A stretch of 64,000 nucleotides of DNA from Brevibacillus brevis (lineage in GTDB: Bacteria; Bacillota; Bacilli; Brevibacillales; Brevibacillaceae), in the NCBI RefSeq assembly GCF_001039275.2, contig NZ_CP030117.1, positions 862,001 to 926,000 of the forward strand, read 5' to 3'. Positions 16,793-24,461 of this stretch are shown here, piece by piece. Both the position numbers and the translations under genes were made by a program. Within the stretch, counting starts at the first letter, position 1, and every line of letters begins with the position of its first letter. The notes below the pieces were generated by a model. That model saw nothing but the letters and a program-made list of their open reading frames with translations, was not told the origin of the DNA and ran no database searches.

Positions 16793-18097
16793 ATGTATAG
16801 AATCGGTGTTGTAGGACCGTATCCTTCGGTGGAGCGGATACTGGCGGTCGCCAATGAATTTGAGCATGAGATCGAATTTGTTCCTTTTCGATATGAGGAC
16901 GTTCGTGACGTGAGCAAGATCGTTCTGGAGCATCATCCAGAATTAAATGGATGGTTTTTCTCTGGCCCGATTCCGTTTACGATTGCGAAAAACGTGCTCA
17001 GCCCGGATGCCAATATCGTGTATTGCCCACCGAACGGTTCGAATTTGTATCGTTGCTTCATCCAGATGTCGATTGATCAAAAGACAGCCGTGAACCGTGT
17101 ATCCATCGATATGATTGAGTCGGAAGGAACGCATTTGCGCGAAGCGATGTCGGAGCTGGACATACCCGAAGAGGGGATTTACGTCAGTACGTACAACGAA
17201 AATTTTGACCTCGATGCGATCACGCAGTTTCATGTATCGCTGTGGCGTGAAGGCAAGACACAAGGAGCGTTCACCACGTTTTCTGTGGTTGAACATGCGC
17301 TGCGCGAGGAGGGTATTCCTGTCTATCGTGTCCTGATGACGAAAATGGAGATTCGTCAGGCGATGAAAATCGTCATCGAAAAGGTGAAAAGCTCCTATTT
17401 TAAGGACACACAAATCGGGGTAGAGATCATTGAGCTGGAGCAGTTTGACAAGATTCCAGAGCGGACCAGCACGCGCTTTTACTTGCAGCATCTGGAGCTG
17501 AAGATCAGACAAATCCTGCTTGCGCTCTGCGATCGGCTGGACGGCTCTCTATTGGCAAATGGCAACGGACGCTACCAGATTTTCAGTTCGCGTGGTGCGA
17601 TTCAGCGAGAGATTGAAATGCTACGACATACGGTGGAACAGCTCTCTTTGGAGGCAGAGGTTCCGGTTGCAGTAGGTGTAGGCTTTGGGGATACAGCTTT
17701 TTCTGCGGAAAACAATGCGCGAAAAGCGATCCAGCATGCAAAAGAACGACCGGGGGCAGGCATTGTCGTCGTACAGGATAATGGCGTCATGATGGAATCG
17801 GTGGGAGAAACAGAGGAGCTCACCTATTCGTTCCGCTCCAGTGACCGAGAGCTATTGGAAAAGCTGAACCGGGCCAATGTAAGTGTCAAATCGTATAACA
17901 AGCTGCGTGCGCTTGTTCAGCGTATGGGCTGGAAGACGTTTTCGACGACGGATATCGCTTCGCATTTGTCGATGACAGTACGGAATGCCCAGCGGATCAT
18001 GGGTAGCTTGTGCGAAGTGGATTTGGCCGAGTTCGGCGGGGAAGAGCAGCAGGCTGTGCGTGGACGACCGAAGAAGCTTTATCAGCTTAAAATATGA
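16793..18097 (+). CDS. Transcriptional regulator with GGDEF-like middle domain and C-terminal wHTH
   Basis: A 434-residue soluble protein in three parts. Residues 1-200 look like an alpha/beta effector domain (MYRIGVVGPYPSVERIL, then LNGWFFSGPIPF). Residues about 215-350 resemble a nucleotide-cyclase/GGDEF or GTP-cyclohydrolase-III fold: GRYQIFSSRGAI, then VAVGVGFGDTAFSAENNARK. The catalytic GGDEF/GGEEF motif is missing, so it is more likely a sensor than an enzyme. Residues about 370-434 are a winged helix (STTDIASHLSMTVRNAQRIM) ending in RGRPKKLYQL, a typical wing. It is followed by a terminator, a structured repeat, then abgA-abgB on the same strand, so control of these peptidases is a reasonable guess from position only. 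Confidence 0.7.
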   Translation: MYRIGVVGPYPSVERILAVANEFEHEIEFVPFRYEDVRDVSKIVLEHHPELNGWFFSGPIPFTIAKNVLSPDANIVYCPPNGSNLYRCFIQMSIDQKTAVNRVSIDMIESEGTHLREAMSELDIPEEGIYVSTYNENFDLDAITQFHVSLWREGKTQGAFTTFSVVEHALREEGIPVYRVLMTKMEIRQAMKIVIEKVKSSYFKDTQIGVEIIELEQFDKIPERTSTRFYLQHLELKIRQILLALCDRLDGSLLANGNGRYQIFSSRGAIQREIEMLRHTVEQLSLEAEVPVAVGVGFGDTAFSAENNARKAIQHAKERPGAGIVVVQDNGVMMESVGETEELTYSFRSSDRELLEKLNRANVSVKSYNKLRALVQRMGWKTFSTTDIASHLSMTVRNAQRIMGSLCEVDLAEFGGEEQQAVRGRPKKLYQLKI

Positions 18098-18098
18098 A

Positions 18099-18130
18099 GG
18101 CACCCGACGTGATGTTCGGGTGTTTTTTTA
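18099..18130 (+). terminator. Terminator of the GGDEF-like regulator gene
   Basis: GGCACCCGA and TTCGGGTGTT pair, followed by seven T residues. Confidence 0.85.
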
Positions 18131-18137
18131 TTATGGG

Positions 18138-18630
18138 GCTGCAGTGGAGAGAAGAATATTTCCAGACTAGGCTCCAGGCTCCGTCCTGCTGGGGGGAAAG
18201 ACTGTCCGCTCCGAAGGGATTCGCGGGGAAACGCAAAAGTGGTAGCCGCTTCGTAGCGCGAGCACGTTGCGTTTCTTTTGCCCGCGAACCCCTTCTCCGC
18301 TCGGTAGGACTCCACAAGTCGCTACGTCTGGAAATATTCTTCTCTGTCGTAACTGATGATATTTCTTCATTCATATAAATCTTTAAAAGCTCGTTTAAAC
18401 ATGGAAAGCTCGTAGAGGAAACAGGAGAAATAAGCGAAGATCTTAGGGACACCGACCGAGACGCAATGCAAAAAGCGAAACACGCTCTTAAGCTTCCACC
18501 TCTGAAAAACCTCCTGAATGGACTACTTTGGACGCGGTTTCGCTTTTTGCATGGAGTCGTGCAGTCAATCCTCCAGGGGGTGGCCCTATAAGCTGAGCGT
18601 TTTCTCCTGTTTCCTCCCCATCACAACAGC
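18138..18630. repeat. Structured palindromic repeat, family 2 copy B (493 bp)
   Basis: It has the same three hairpins as the copy at 11980-12329; the first 17-bp stem joins 18149-18165 and 18328-18344. Here the apical loop of that stem holds an extra module of about 160 bp. The module has its own hairpin (GAAGGGATTCGCGGGG with CCCGCGAACCCCTTC) and shares ACTGTCCGCT with family 1. So the families look modular. It occupies most of the 745-bp gap before abgA. Confidence 0.85.
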
Positions 18631-18673
18631 GAGAAGAAATTTTGTTATTTTTCAAGAACTCTAACAACTTCTA

Positions 18674-18702
18674 TTGAAAAAACAGAGAGGCAACTATATA
18701 AT
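18674..18702 (+). promoter_or_regulatory. Strong sigma-A promoter of abgA-abgB
   Basis: TTGAAA and a consensus TATAAT are 17 bases apart, leaving a leader of about 135 bases before abgA. Confidence 0.75.
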
Positions 18703-18842
18703 TCAATTAAGCGAAAATGTCTTTTAATATTCGTATATTGTAAGGGTTTACATTTGCCAGTCTTCTCATATTTCTAGAACTTGCCTATCGGACCTGGGCA
18801 TGGAAAAAGACATGCTCCAGAGTTAACAGGAGGAATTGAACG

Positions 18843-20102
18843 ATGTTGGATCTGGTTTCGTTGCGAAGAGATTTTCATAGACATCCAGAGGTGGGTTTTA
18901 CGGAGTTCCGAACTGCTTCCAAGGTAGTAGAGATTTTGACGTCCCTCGGCTATGAGGTCATATACGGACAAGAAGCAATCGATGGAGATTCCCGTCGGGG
19001 CTTGCCTTCCGAGGCGGTTCTCGAGGCAGCGTATGAAAGAGCTTTGCGTGACGGTGCAAACCCGGCGATCGTGGAAAAAATGCGCGGTGGCTATACAGCA
19101 GTGATCGGTGTGAAGAAAGGGAAGGCACCTGGACCAACGGTTGCATTCCGTTTTGACATGGACGCACTGCCTGTTTTGGAAAGCACGGAGCAAGATCATT
19201 TTCCACAAGCGAATGGCTTCCGCTCCCACTATGAAGGTAACATGCATGCCTGTGCTCACGACGGTCATACCACGATTGGCTTGGGATTGGCAGAAGCGCT
19301 TGCAGCAGGAGATTTTTCCGGTACGCTCAAACTGATCTTCCAACCAGCCGAAGAAGGTGTTCGCGGTGCATACGCGATCGTGGAAAAAGGCCATTTGGAC
19401 GATGTTGACTATATTTTCTGCAACCATTTGGGTGTCAATGTGCCGCTAGGTGAGGTACATGGCGGTTCCTACGGATTTTTGGCTACCACGAAAATGATGG
19501 CGCATTTCTATGGTGTTTCTTCACATGCTGGTGCGTCGCCAGAGCAAGGGAAAAATGCATTGCTCGGAGCGGCTACCGCCCTGTTGAACATTCATGCGAT
19601 TCCGCGCTTCAGCACGGGTGATACAAGAATCAATGTGGGTGTGCTAGAAGGCGGAACAGCAGCGAACATCATTCCAGCCTATGCCAAGATGGTTGTGGAG
19701 ACTCGCTCCATTACCGAAGAAGTAAATGCAGAAGTAGAAAACCGCGTACGCAACATCATCGCGCACAGTGCCGCTATGCATGAGCTCGACTACAAGATCG
19801 AAGTCGTCGGGGGAGCCATCCCGATCAACTACGATGTGGAGATGGCAGAGCTGGCACTGGAAGAAGCCAAGCAAGTAGAAGGCTTCCATTCCTTTAAGCA
19901 CGGCGATTACAATTCGATGGGCAGTGAAGATGCCAGCTTTATGATTAAACGCGTTCAGGATCGTGGCGGAAAAGGAACGTACATGGCAATCGGTACGGAC
20001 ATCCCGGCGCCTCACCACCATCCGAAATTCGATATACAAGAAGAGATTTTGCCACGCAGCGTAGCGCTTTTGAACCGAATTGCCAGACGATTGCTGACGT
20101 AA
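18843..20102 (+). CDS. abgA: M20 amidohydrolase, AbgA-like (p-aminobenzoyl-glutamate hydrolase subunit A)
   Basis: A 419-residue metallopeptidase of the M20D group, matching E. coli AbgA across its length: RRDFHRHPEVGFTEFRTA at the start, the AbgA-type insert SRRGLPSEAVLEAAYERALR, then GPTVAFRFDMDALPVLES, HACAHDGHT and FQPAEEGVRGA with the metal ligands and general base. The C-terminus has GSEDASFM and APHHHPKFD. AGGAGG lies 7 bases before the ATG. It is followed 61 bases later by an abgB-like gene, and in E. coli the two subunits together cleave p-aminobenzoyl-glutamate, a folate breakdown product. No abgT carrier is adjacent, so another N-acyl amino acid substrate is possible. Confidence 0.88.
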   Translation: MLDLVSLRRDFHRHPEVGFTEFRTASKVVEILTSLGYEVIYGQEAIDGDSRRGLPSEAVLEAAYERALRDGANPAIVEKMRGGYTAVIGVKKGKAPGPTVAFRFDMDALPVLESTEQDHFPQANGFRSHYEGNMHACAHDGHTTIGLGLAEALAAGDFSGTLKLIFQPAEEGVRGAYAIVEKGHLDDVDYIFCNHLGVNVPLGEVHGGSYGFLATTKMMAHFYGVSSHAGASPEQGKNALLGAATALLNIHAIPRFSTGDTRINVGVLEGGTAANIIPAYAKMVVETRSITEEVNAEVENRVRNIIAHSAAMHELDYKIEVVGGAIPINYDVEMAELALEEAKQVEGFHSFKHGDYNSMGSEDASFMIKRVQDRGGKGTYMAIGTDIPAPHHHPKFDIQEEILPRSVALLNRIARRLLT

Positions 20103-20163
20103 AAAACGTTCCTAACTGAGCGAAAAAGCACGTGGACAACGAGGGCAGAGAGGATGTTTGCGA

Positions 20164-21567
20164 ATGCATACCAAGCGAATTGCAGAAATGATTGAGAAAA
20201 AACGGGAAGCCTTTATCAAGGTGAGCGACCAGATTTGGGATTTCGCGGAGACGCGTTTTGAAGAGTACCAATCTGCTGAGCTGCTGGCTCAAACACTCGA
20301 AGGAGAGGGCTTCAAGGTTGAACGCGGTGTAGGCGGAATCCAAACGGCCTTCATCGGAAGCTTTGGCAGCGGCAATCCTGTCGTGGCGATTTTGGGCGAG
20401 TTCGACGCTCTGTCGGGTATGAGCCAGAAAAAAGGCCAAACCACAGAAGAGCCTCTCGTAGCAGGAGCAAACGGCCATGGCTGCGGACACAACCTGCTTG
20501 GTACCGCTTCTCTTGCGGCAGCAGTTGCAGTGAAAGAGTACATGGAAGAGAACAACATAACGGGGACAGTTCGTTACTACGGCTGCCCAGGGGAAGAAGG
20601 CGGCTCCGGGAAAGCGTTCATGGCGCGAGCAGGATTGTTTGACGACGTGGATTTCGCACTTTGCTGGCACCCAATGGGCTACAACAGCATCATGTCCATC
20701 GATTCGCTCGCGAACTATCAAATCTACTTCAAGTTCAAAGGAAAGAGCGCCCATGCGGCAGCAAGTCCACATCTCGGTCGAAGCGCACTCGATGCAGTGG
20801 AATTGATGAACGTCGGCGTGAACTACTTGCGTGAGCACATCATCCCGGAAGCACGTGTGCACTATGCCATCACGAACTCCGGCGGCTTGTCGCCAAATGT
20901 GGTTCAACCGAAAGCAGAGGTGCTCTATCTCGTACGTGCGCCAAAGGTTGATCAAGTACAGGAGATTTACGAGCGCGTATGCAAAATTGCGCAAGGCGCT
21001 GCGCTCATGACCGAAACCGAGGTAGAGATCGTATTCGACAAAGCGTGCTCGAACCTCGTGCAAAACAAGCTGCTCGAAGAGGTTATGTATAAAAACTTCC
21101 AGGAGCTGGGCGTCCCTGTGCATGATGAAGCGGAGCTGCAATTGGCAAAAGAAATGCGTGCGACGCTGTCCAAGCAGGAGCTCGCTACTTCGGAAAAACA
21201 GTCACCGGACATGCCTGCTCCAGACATGGTGACATGGCTCAATCCATTCGACGGATCAAAAATTCCGCTGAACGGCTCCACGGATGTAGGGGATGTGAGC
21301 TGGATTACGCCGACCGCACAATGCACGACTGCGTGCTATATAAACGGCTCCACGCTGCACTCCTGGCAATGGGTGTCTCTCGGGGCGACATCCATGGCAC
21401 ATAAAGGGATGCTGCATGCGGGGAAAGTCATGGCTTCTACAGCGATTGACATGCTGAAAAACCCAGAGCTGATCGAACAGGCAAAAGCCGAGCTGAAACA
21501 GCGTTTGGGCGATCAAACGTATGTGTGCCCGATTCCAGATGGTGTCATGCCTTCTGTGAAAAAATAA
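20164..21567 (+). CDS. abgB: M20 amidohydrolase, AbgB-like (p-aminobenzoyl-glutamate hydrolase subunit B)
   Basis: A 467-residue M20 peptidase matching E. coli AbgB in length and motifs: SDQIWDFAETRFEEYQSA, ILGEFDALSGMSQ, GHGCGHNLLGTAS with metal-binding His, YYGCPGEEGGSGKAFM with the Glu pair, and KGKSAHAAASPHLGRSALDA in the dimerisation lid. The C-terminus has STDVGDVSWITPT and HSWQWVSLGATSMAHKGM. The ATG at 20164 is chosen since AGAGGATG lies 8 bases upstream; an in-frame TTG at 20158 is too close. It is co-transcribed with abgA and followed by a terminator. Together they form the likely heteromeric hydrolase. Confidence 0.88.
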   Translation: MHTKRIAEMIEKKREAFIKVSDQIWDFAETRFEEYQSAELLAQTLEGEGFKVERGVGGIQTAFIGSFGSGNPVVAILGEFDALSGMSQKKGQTTEEPLVAGANGHGCGHNLLGTASLAAAVAVKEYMEENNITGTVRYYGCPGEEGGSGKAFMARAGLFDDVDFALCWHPMGYNSIMSIDSLANYQIYFKFKGKSAHAAASPHLGRSALDAVELMNVGVNYLREHIIPEARVHYAITNSGGLSPNVVQPKAEVLYLVRAPKVDQVQEIYERVCKIAQGAALMTETEVEIVFDKACSNLVQNKLLEEVMYKNFQELGVPVHDEAELQLAKEMRATLSKQELATSEKQSPDMPAPDMVTWLNPFDGSKIPLNGSTDVGDVSWITPTAQCTTACYINGSTLHSWQWVSLGATSMAHKGMLHAGKVMASTAIDMLKNPELIEQAKAELKQRLGDQTYVCPIPDGVMPSVKK

Positions 21568-21588
21568 GAGACACACGGAATTAACACG

Positions 21589-21624
21589 CGGACGACTTCT
21601 GAACGATCTGGGGTCGTCTTTTTT
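21589..21624 (+). terminator. Terminator of abgA-abgB
   Basis: GGACGACTT and GGTCGTCTT pair partly (GACGAC with GTCGTC) and are followed by six T residues. Confidence 0.65.
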
Positions 21625-21677
21625 GTTCAAGAGCAAGGTCTTCGTGTAGAATAGCCAAAAGGAGTTGCGAAAATCAG

Positions 21678-21903
21678 ATGAAAGCCCTGCTCATGTTATC
21701 TTACGCCTCGTTGCAATCAATCGATGATGTACGGCCCTTTTACACCCATCTGTTTCACGGCAAAATCCCTTCGTCGGATACGTTGCTGGCTGCCAAGACA
21801 CGCTTTCAATCCATCGGCGTTGAATGATTCGGCTGACTATATCGACGCTCTCGTGGAGCTGATTCGTGAGAGAATGGAGCAGTCCGAAGAGAGGAAGAGT
21901 TGA
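21678..21903 (+). pseudogene. Ferrochelatase (hemH) remnant with internal deletion
   Basis: The first 46 codons from ATG 21678 read like a ferrochelatase N-terminus: KALLMLSYASLQSIDDVRPF, then YTHLFHGKIPSSDTLL and KTRFQSIG, parallel to B. subtilis HemH MGLLVMAYGTP and YYTHIRRGRKPEPEML. The frame then stops at a TGA. In another frame, directly after the break, NDSADYIDALVELIRERMEQ matches the ferrochelatase C-terminus (PEFIDALATVVLKKL). About 240 codons, including the active-site His region, are gone, so it cannot be active. An AAAAGGAG lies upstream and a good terminator follows, so the ends of the old gene are preserved. A functional copy presumably exists elsewhere. Confidence 0.85.
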
Positions 21904-21922
21904 CGTCTTCCTCTTCTTTTTT
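21886..21922 (+). terminator. Terminator after the ferrochelatase remnant
   Basis: AGAGGAAGA and TCTTCCTCT arms are followed by a T-run. The structure overlaps the last codons of the remnant. Confidence 0.82.
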
Positions 21923-21942
21923 GCTGTAGCGCGAAAATCTCC

Positions 21943-21985
21943 TTGACGAATAAGCATGTTCGTTATATCTTTAATTTAAGATATA
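21943..21985 (+). promoter_or_regulatory. Promoter with MhqR-type operator 1 over the -10
   Basis: TTGACG and TATCTT are 17 bases apart. The -10 lies inside a palindrome at 21964-21985 with perfect 8-bp arms TATATCTT/AAGATATA around TAATTT. From memory, the B. subtilis MhqR box is a TATCTC...GAGATA palindrome with an AATT core, which this resembles. Binding at this site would block the promoter. Confidence 0.65.
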
Positions 21986-22043
21986 TCACAACCACAGTTT
22001 TTCCCCCACCTTGTCATGAGCGAAACGTATTCAATCGGTTCTA

Positions 22044-22063
22044 ATATCTCTAATTTGAGATAT
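22044..22063. promoter_or_regulatory. MhqR-type operator 2
   Basis: Perfect 7-bp arms ATATCTC/GAGATAT around the same TAATTT core, 80 bp downstream of operator 1 and about 115 bp before the flavoprotein gene. The two sites share core and spacing, which argues for one MarR-family repressor. Confidence 0.68.
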
Positions 22064-22179
22064 AGAGGAGGGGCGTTTCTACGGATTATTAGGAATGATG
22101 GGGTAATAATACGAGAGTAGCCAGTGTCTAGCTGGCAGAACGAATCGTCATTTTTTCAAAGTGAAAGGGGTACATCATT

Positions 22180-22749
22180 ATGTATGATATCGTCATTATT
22201 GGAGCAGGACCTGCTGGATCGAGCGCGGCACTTTTTGCGGCAAAATCAGGCAAGAAAACGTTGCTTGTGGACAACGACAAGAGCGTAACTAAGCGGGCAT
22301 TATTTTGGAATTACCTTGGTGTGATGGAAATGACAGGACCTGAGCTTGTAGAAACAGGGAAACAGCAGGCGGTCAAGTTTGGAGCCGAATTGGTGCAAGA
22401 CAAAGTAACGAACATTGTGAAAAAGGAAGATGGCTTTGTCATTGAGACAGAGGACAAAGGGCAGTTTGAAGCCAATCAGGTCATCCTGACGACGGGGATG
22501 CTGGTGGACTTGGCGGGACAATTGGGAATTGAAACAAAGCCAGGGACCGAACCGCGTGTCAAAACGGTTATTGCGGTAGACAACAGCGGCAAGACGAGCA
22601 TGGAAGGCGTTTGGGCCGCAGGTGTTTGTGCTGGTGCCGGCTTCCACGCCATTATTACTGCCGGAGACGGTGCCAAGGTAGCGGTCAATGTCATTAGTGA
22701 GCTGAATGGTGAAAGATATATCGACCATGATGTACTGCCAGCAAAATAA
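22180..22749 (+). CDS. Compact FAD-dependent oxidoreductase (thioredoxin reductase-like fold)
   Basis: A 189-residue flavoprotein with the dinucleotide motif GAGPAG at residues 8-13 and the second FAD motif GVWAAGVCAGAGFHAIITA near 147-165. It matches the FAD domain of thioredoxin-reductase-type enzymes but lacks both the NADPH-binding domain and the redox CxxC, so it is about 110 residues shorter than those enzymes. It must use a partner or another electron donor. AAAGGGG lies about 11 bases before the ATG. It is followed 14 bases later by a pirin gene. Both lie behind two palindromes resembling the quinone-responsive MhqR operator, which suggests a redox or quinone-stress role. Confidence 0.83.
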   Translation: MYDIVIIGAGPAGSSAALFAAKSGKKTLLVDNDKSVTKRALFWNYLGVMEMTGPELVETGKQQAVKFGAELVQDKVTNIVKKEDGFVIETEDKGQFEANQVILTTGMLVDLAGQLGIETKPGTEPRVKTVIAVDNSGKTSMEGVWAAGVCAGAGFHAIITAGDGAKVAVNVISELNGERYIDHDVLPAK

Positions 22750-22763
22750 AGGGGACCTGAACA

Positions 22764-23645
22764 ATGACAACCTTTCGTAAAATCGAGGGGGTCTACAAGG
22801 GAGCCCCCTTCCATATGGTCGGAGACGGTTTTCGTGTCTCCAACTACTTTCCGTCGGGAAATCGGTTTGGGCAACGATTTAGTCCCTTTATCTTGATGGA
22901 TTATAACGCGCCCTTTGTGTTTCCTCCCAGTGAGCAGGTCAGAGGCGTAGGAGCGCATCCTCATCGCGGATTTGAGACCGTCACTATTGCTTATGAGGGG
23001 GCCATTGAGCATCATGACAATCAAGGAAATCATGGCATCATTGGGCCAGGAGACGTACAGTGGATGACGGCAGGCTCGGGACTTTTACACAAGGAATATC
23101 ATGAACGAGAGTTTGCCAAGCGCGGCGGACTGTTTCAAATGATTCAGCTCTGGGTGAACCTTCCCCGTGCAAACAAGATGCATTCCCCGAGATATCAGGA
23201 GCTGCTGTCTTCCCAAATGGGAAGAAGCGATTTACCCGATGGTGGTGGGAGCGTTCGCGTCATTGCAGGAGAATTCAACGGCATAAAGGGGCCAGCGCAA
23301 ACATTTACGCCGATCCATTTGTTCGATATGGAGCTCAAAGCAGGTGGAAAAGCACAATGTAGCCTGCCAACGTCCTTTAATACCGCTGCTCTAATGCTGC
23401 GAGGATCAGCCCGAGTCAACGAAAACCAGGTAGTCCATGAAGGAGATTTTGTCTTGTTTGAAAATGTCCCCGGAGAGATTCAGCTAGAAGGACAAGCAGA
23501 CCGTACAATCATTCTTGTACTCAGCGGGGAACCGATCGACGAGCCGATTGTCATGCACGGTCCATTTGTTATGAATAGCCCGGAGGAAATCGCTGAGGCT
23601 TTTAATGATTATCAGATGGGCAAGATGGGAAATCCAAATTTCTAG
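22764..23645 (+). CDS. Pirin family protein (quercetinase-like bicupin)
   Basis: A 293-residue bicupin. The N-terminal cupin has the metal ligands of pirins: His65 and His67 in GAHPHRGFETVT, then His109 and Glu111 in GSGLLHKEYHE. Several bacterial pirins act as quercetin 2,3-dioxygenases; others bind regulatory proteins. AAAGGGGAC lies upstream, 14 bases after the flavoprotein stop, so the two form an operon. The operator type upstream fits a role against quinone or flavonoid compounds, which is inference. The stop TAG overlaps that of the convergent methyltransferase gene within CTAG. Confidence 0.9.
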   Translation: MTTFRKIEGVYKGAPFHMVGDGFRVSNYFPSGNRFGQRFSPFILMDYNAPFVFPPSEQVRGVGAHPHRGFETVTIAYEGAIEHHDNQGNHGIIGPGDVQWMTAGSGLLHKEYHEREFAKRGGLFQMIQLWVNLPRANKMHSPRYQELLSSQMGRSDLPDGGGSVRVIAGEFNGIKGPAQTFTPIHLFDMELKAGGKAQCSLPTSFNTAALMLRGSARVNENQVVHEGDFVLFENVPGEIQLEGQADRTIILVLSGEPIDEPIVMHGPFVMNSPEEIAEAFNDYQMGKMGNPNF

Positions 23646-24331
23646 TGGGGTGTCAGCCACCATACCCCCGCGCATTCCGGCAATGTCACCAGCTTTTCCC
23701 GAGCGACTCTGTTCCCGAGCTCCTCTCCAAAGAAAAACCGTGAAAGCTGTTCTGCTTCGGCTATGTCTGTAAACTGATAGTCCAAGCGAATCCATTTGTG
23801 AGAGAAGCCGTACTTATTTTCTAACAAGGAATAGTACTGTGTAAGAAATTCGGGTGGGTGCGGTGTTTCATATCCAGTACCCATCGTCTCCATGATGACG
23901 ATCGTGCCACCAGGACGAAGCACGCGCTTCATCTCCTGAATGATCTTTTCAAGATTGAGCTCATTGTTGGGAACTTCTGAACTGGTAAGGTAACAAACCG
24001 TCCATCCCGCTACGAGGACATCCGCACTGTTATCGTCTGCGGGAAGTTCTCGATGATCCGCTACGCTGGTTTTCCAATTGGAAAGACCCGCTTGCGTCAG
24101 TTGATGTGCATTCACTTCTAGCATGGCAGCGGAAGCATCGAGAGCCAGAATGGACTTGGCATGAGGGGCGAGCACAGACGTAAGTCTTCCTGAGCCAGCT
24201 CCCAGATCGATCACATCGTGTCCCTTAATGGGGGTGATTTCTTCGATGACAGCGAGCAGACTTGGTTGTCTGGAAATCATCAGATCGTACTGTTCCGCTT
24301 GATTTTTATAAATTTGTTCGTGGTTTGGCAT
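23642..24331 (-). CDS. Class I SAM-dependent methyltransferase
   Basis: A 229-residue methyltransferase of the UbiE/Methyltransf_11 type. The SAM-binding motif I is VIDLGAGSGRLTSVL, the acidic residue of motif II is in ILALDASAAMLEVN, and motif IV lies in NSADVLVAGWTVCYL. LRPGGTIVIMETMGTG is the post-IV motif. GGAGGGTG lies upstream of the ATG. The substrate is unknown. It is transcribed towards the pirin gene, and the two stop codons share the palindrome CTAG, so there is no room for an intergenic terminator. Confidence 0.88.
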   Translation of the reverse strand: MPNHEQIYKNQAEQYDLMISRQPSLLAVIEEITPIKGHDVIDLGAGSGRLTSVLAPHAKSILALDASAAMLEVNAHQLTQAGLSNWKTSVADHRELPADDNSADVLVAGWTVCYLTSSEVPNNELNLEKIIQEMKRVLRPGGTIVIMETMGTGYETPHPPEFLTQYYSLLENKYGFSHKWIRLDYQFTDIAEAEQLSRFFFGEELGNRVAREKLVTLPECAGVWWLTPH

Positions 24332-24403
24332 CGTTCACCCTCCAGTTACTTGATCGTACTGGAAAATATCGTAAAGCTTCACGCCACGTGAAGGTCAAGA
24401 GAT

Positions 24404-24460
24404 AGAAAAAAGGATTCCGCCTGGCAGTCTTATGAGCCACAGGGGAATCCTTCTTTTTCA
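24404..24460 (-). terminator. Terminator of the YczE-lipoprotein operon
   Basis: GAAAAAAGGATTCC and GGAATCCTTCTTTTTC form the base of a long hairpin with T-rich flanks on both strands. Confidence 0.82.
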
Positions 24461-24461
24461 T

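Noticed and set aside
19945..21141. 398-codon minus-strand frame over abgA/abgB
   Set aside because: Opposite two clear M20 peptidases; rich in Cys, His and Arg as expected of a shadow frame.
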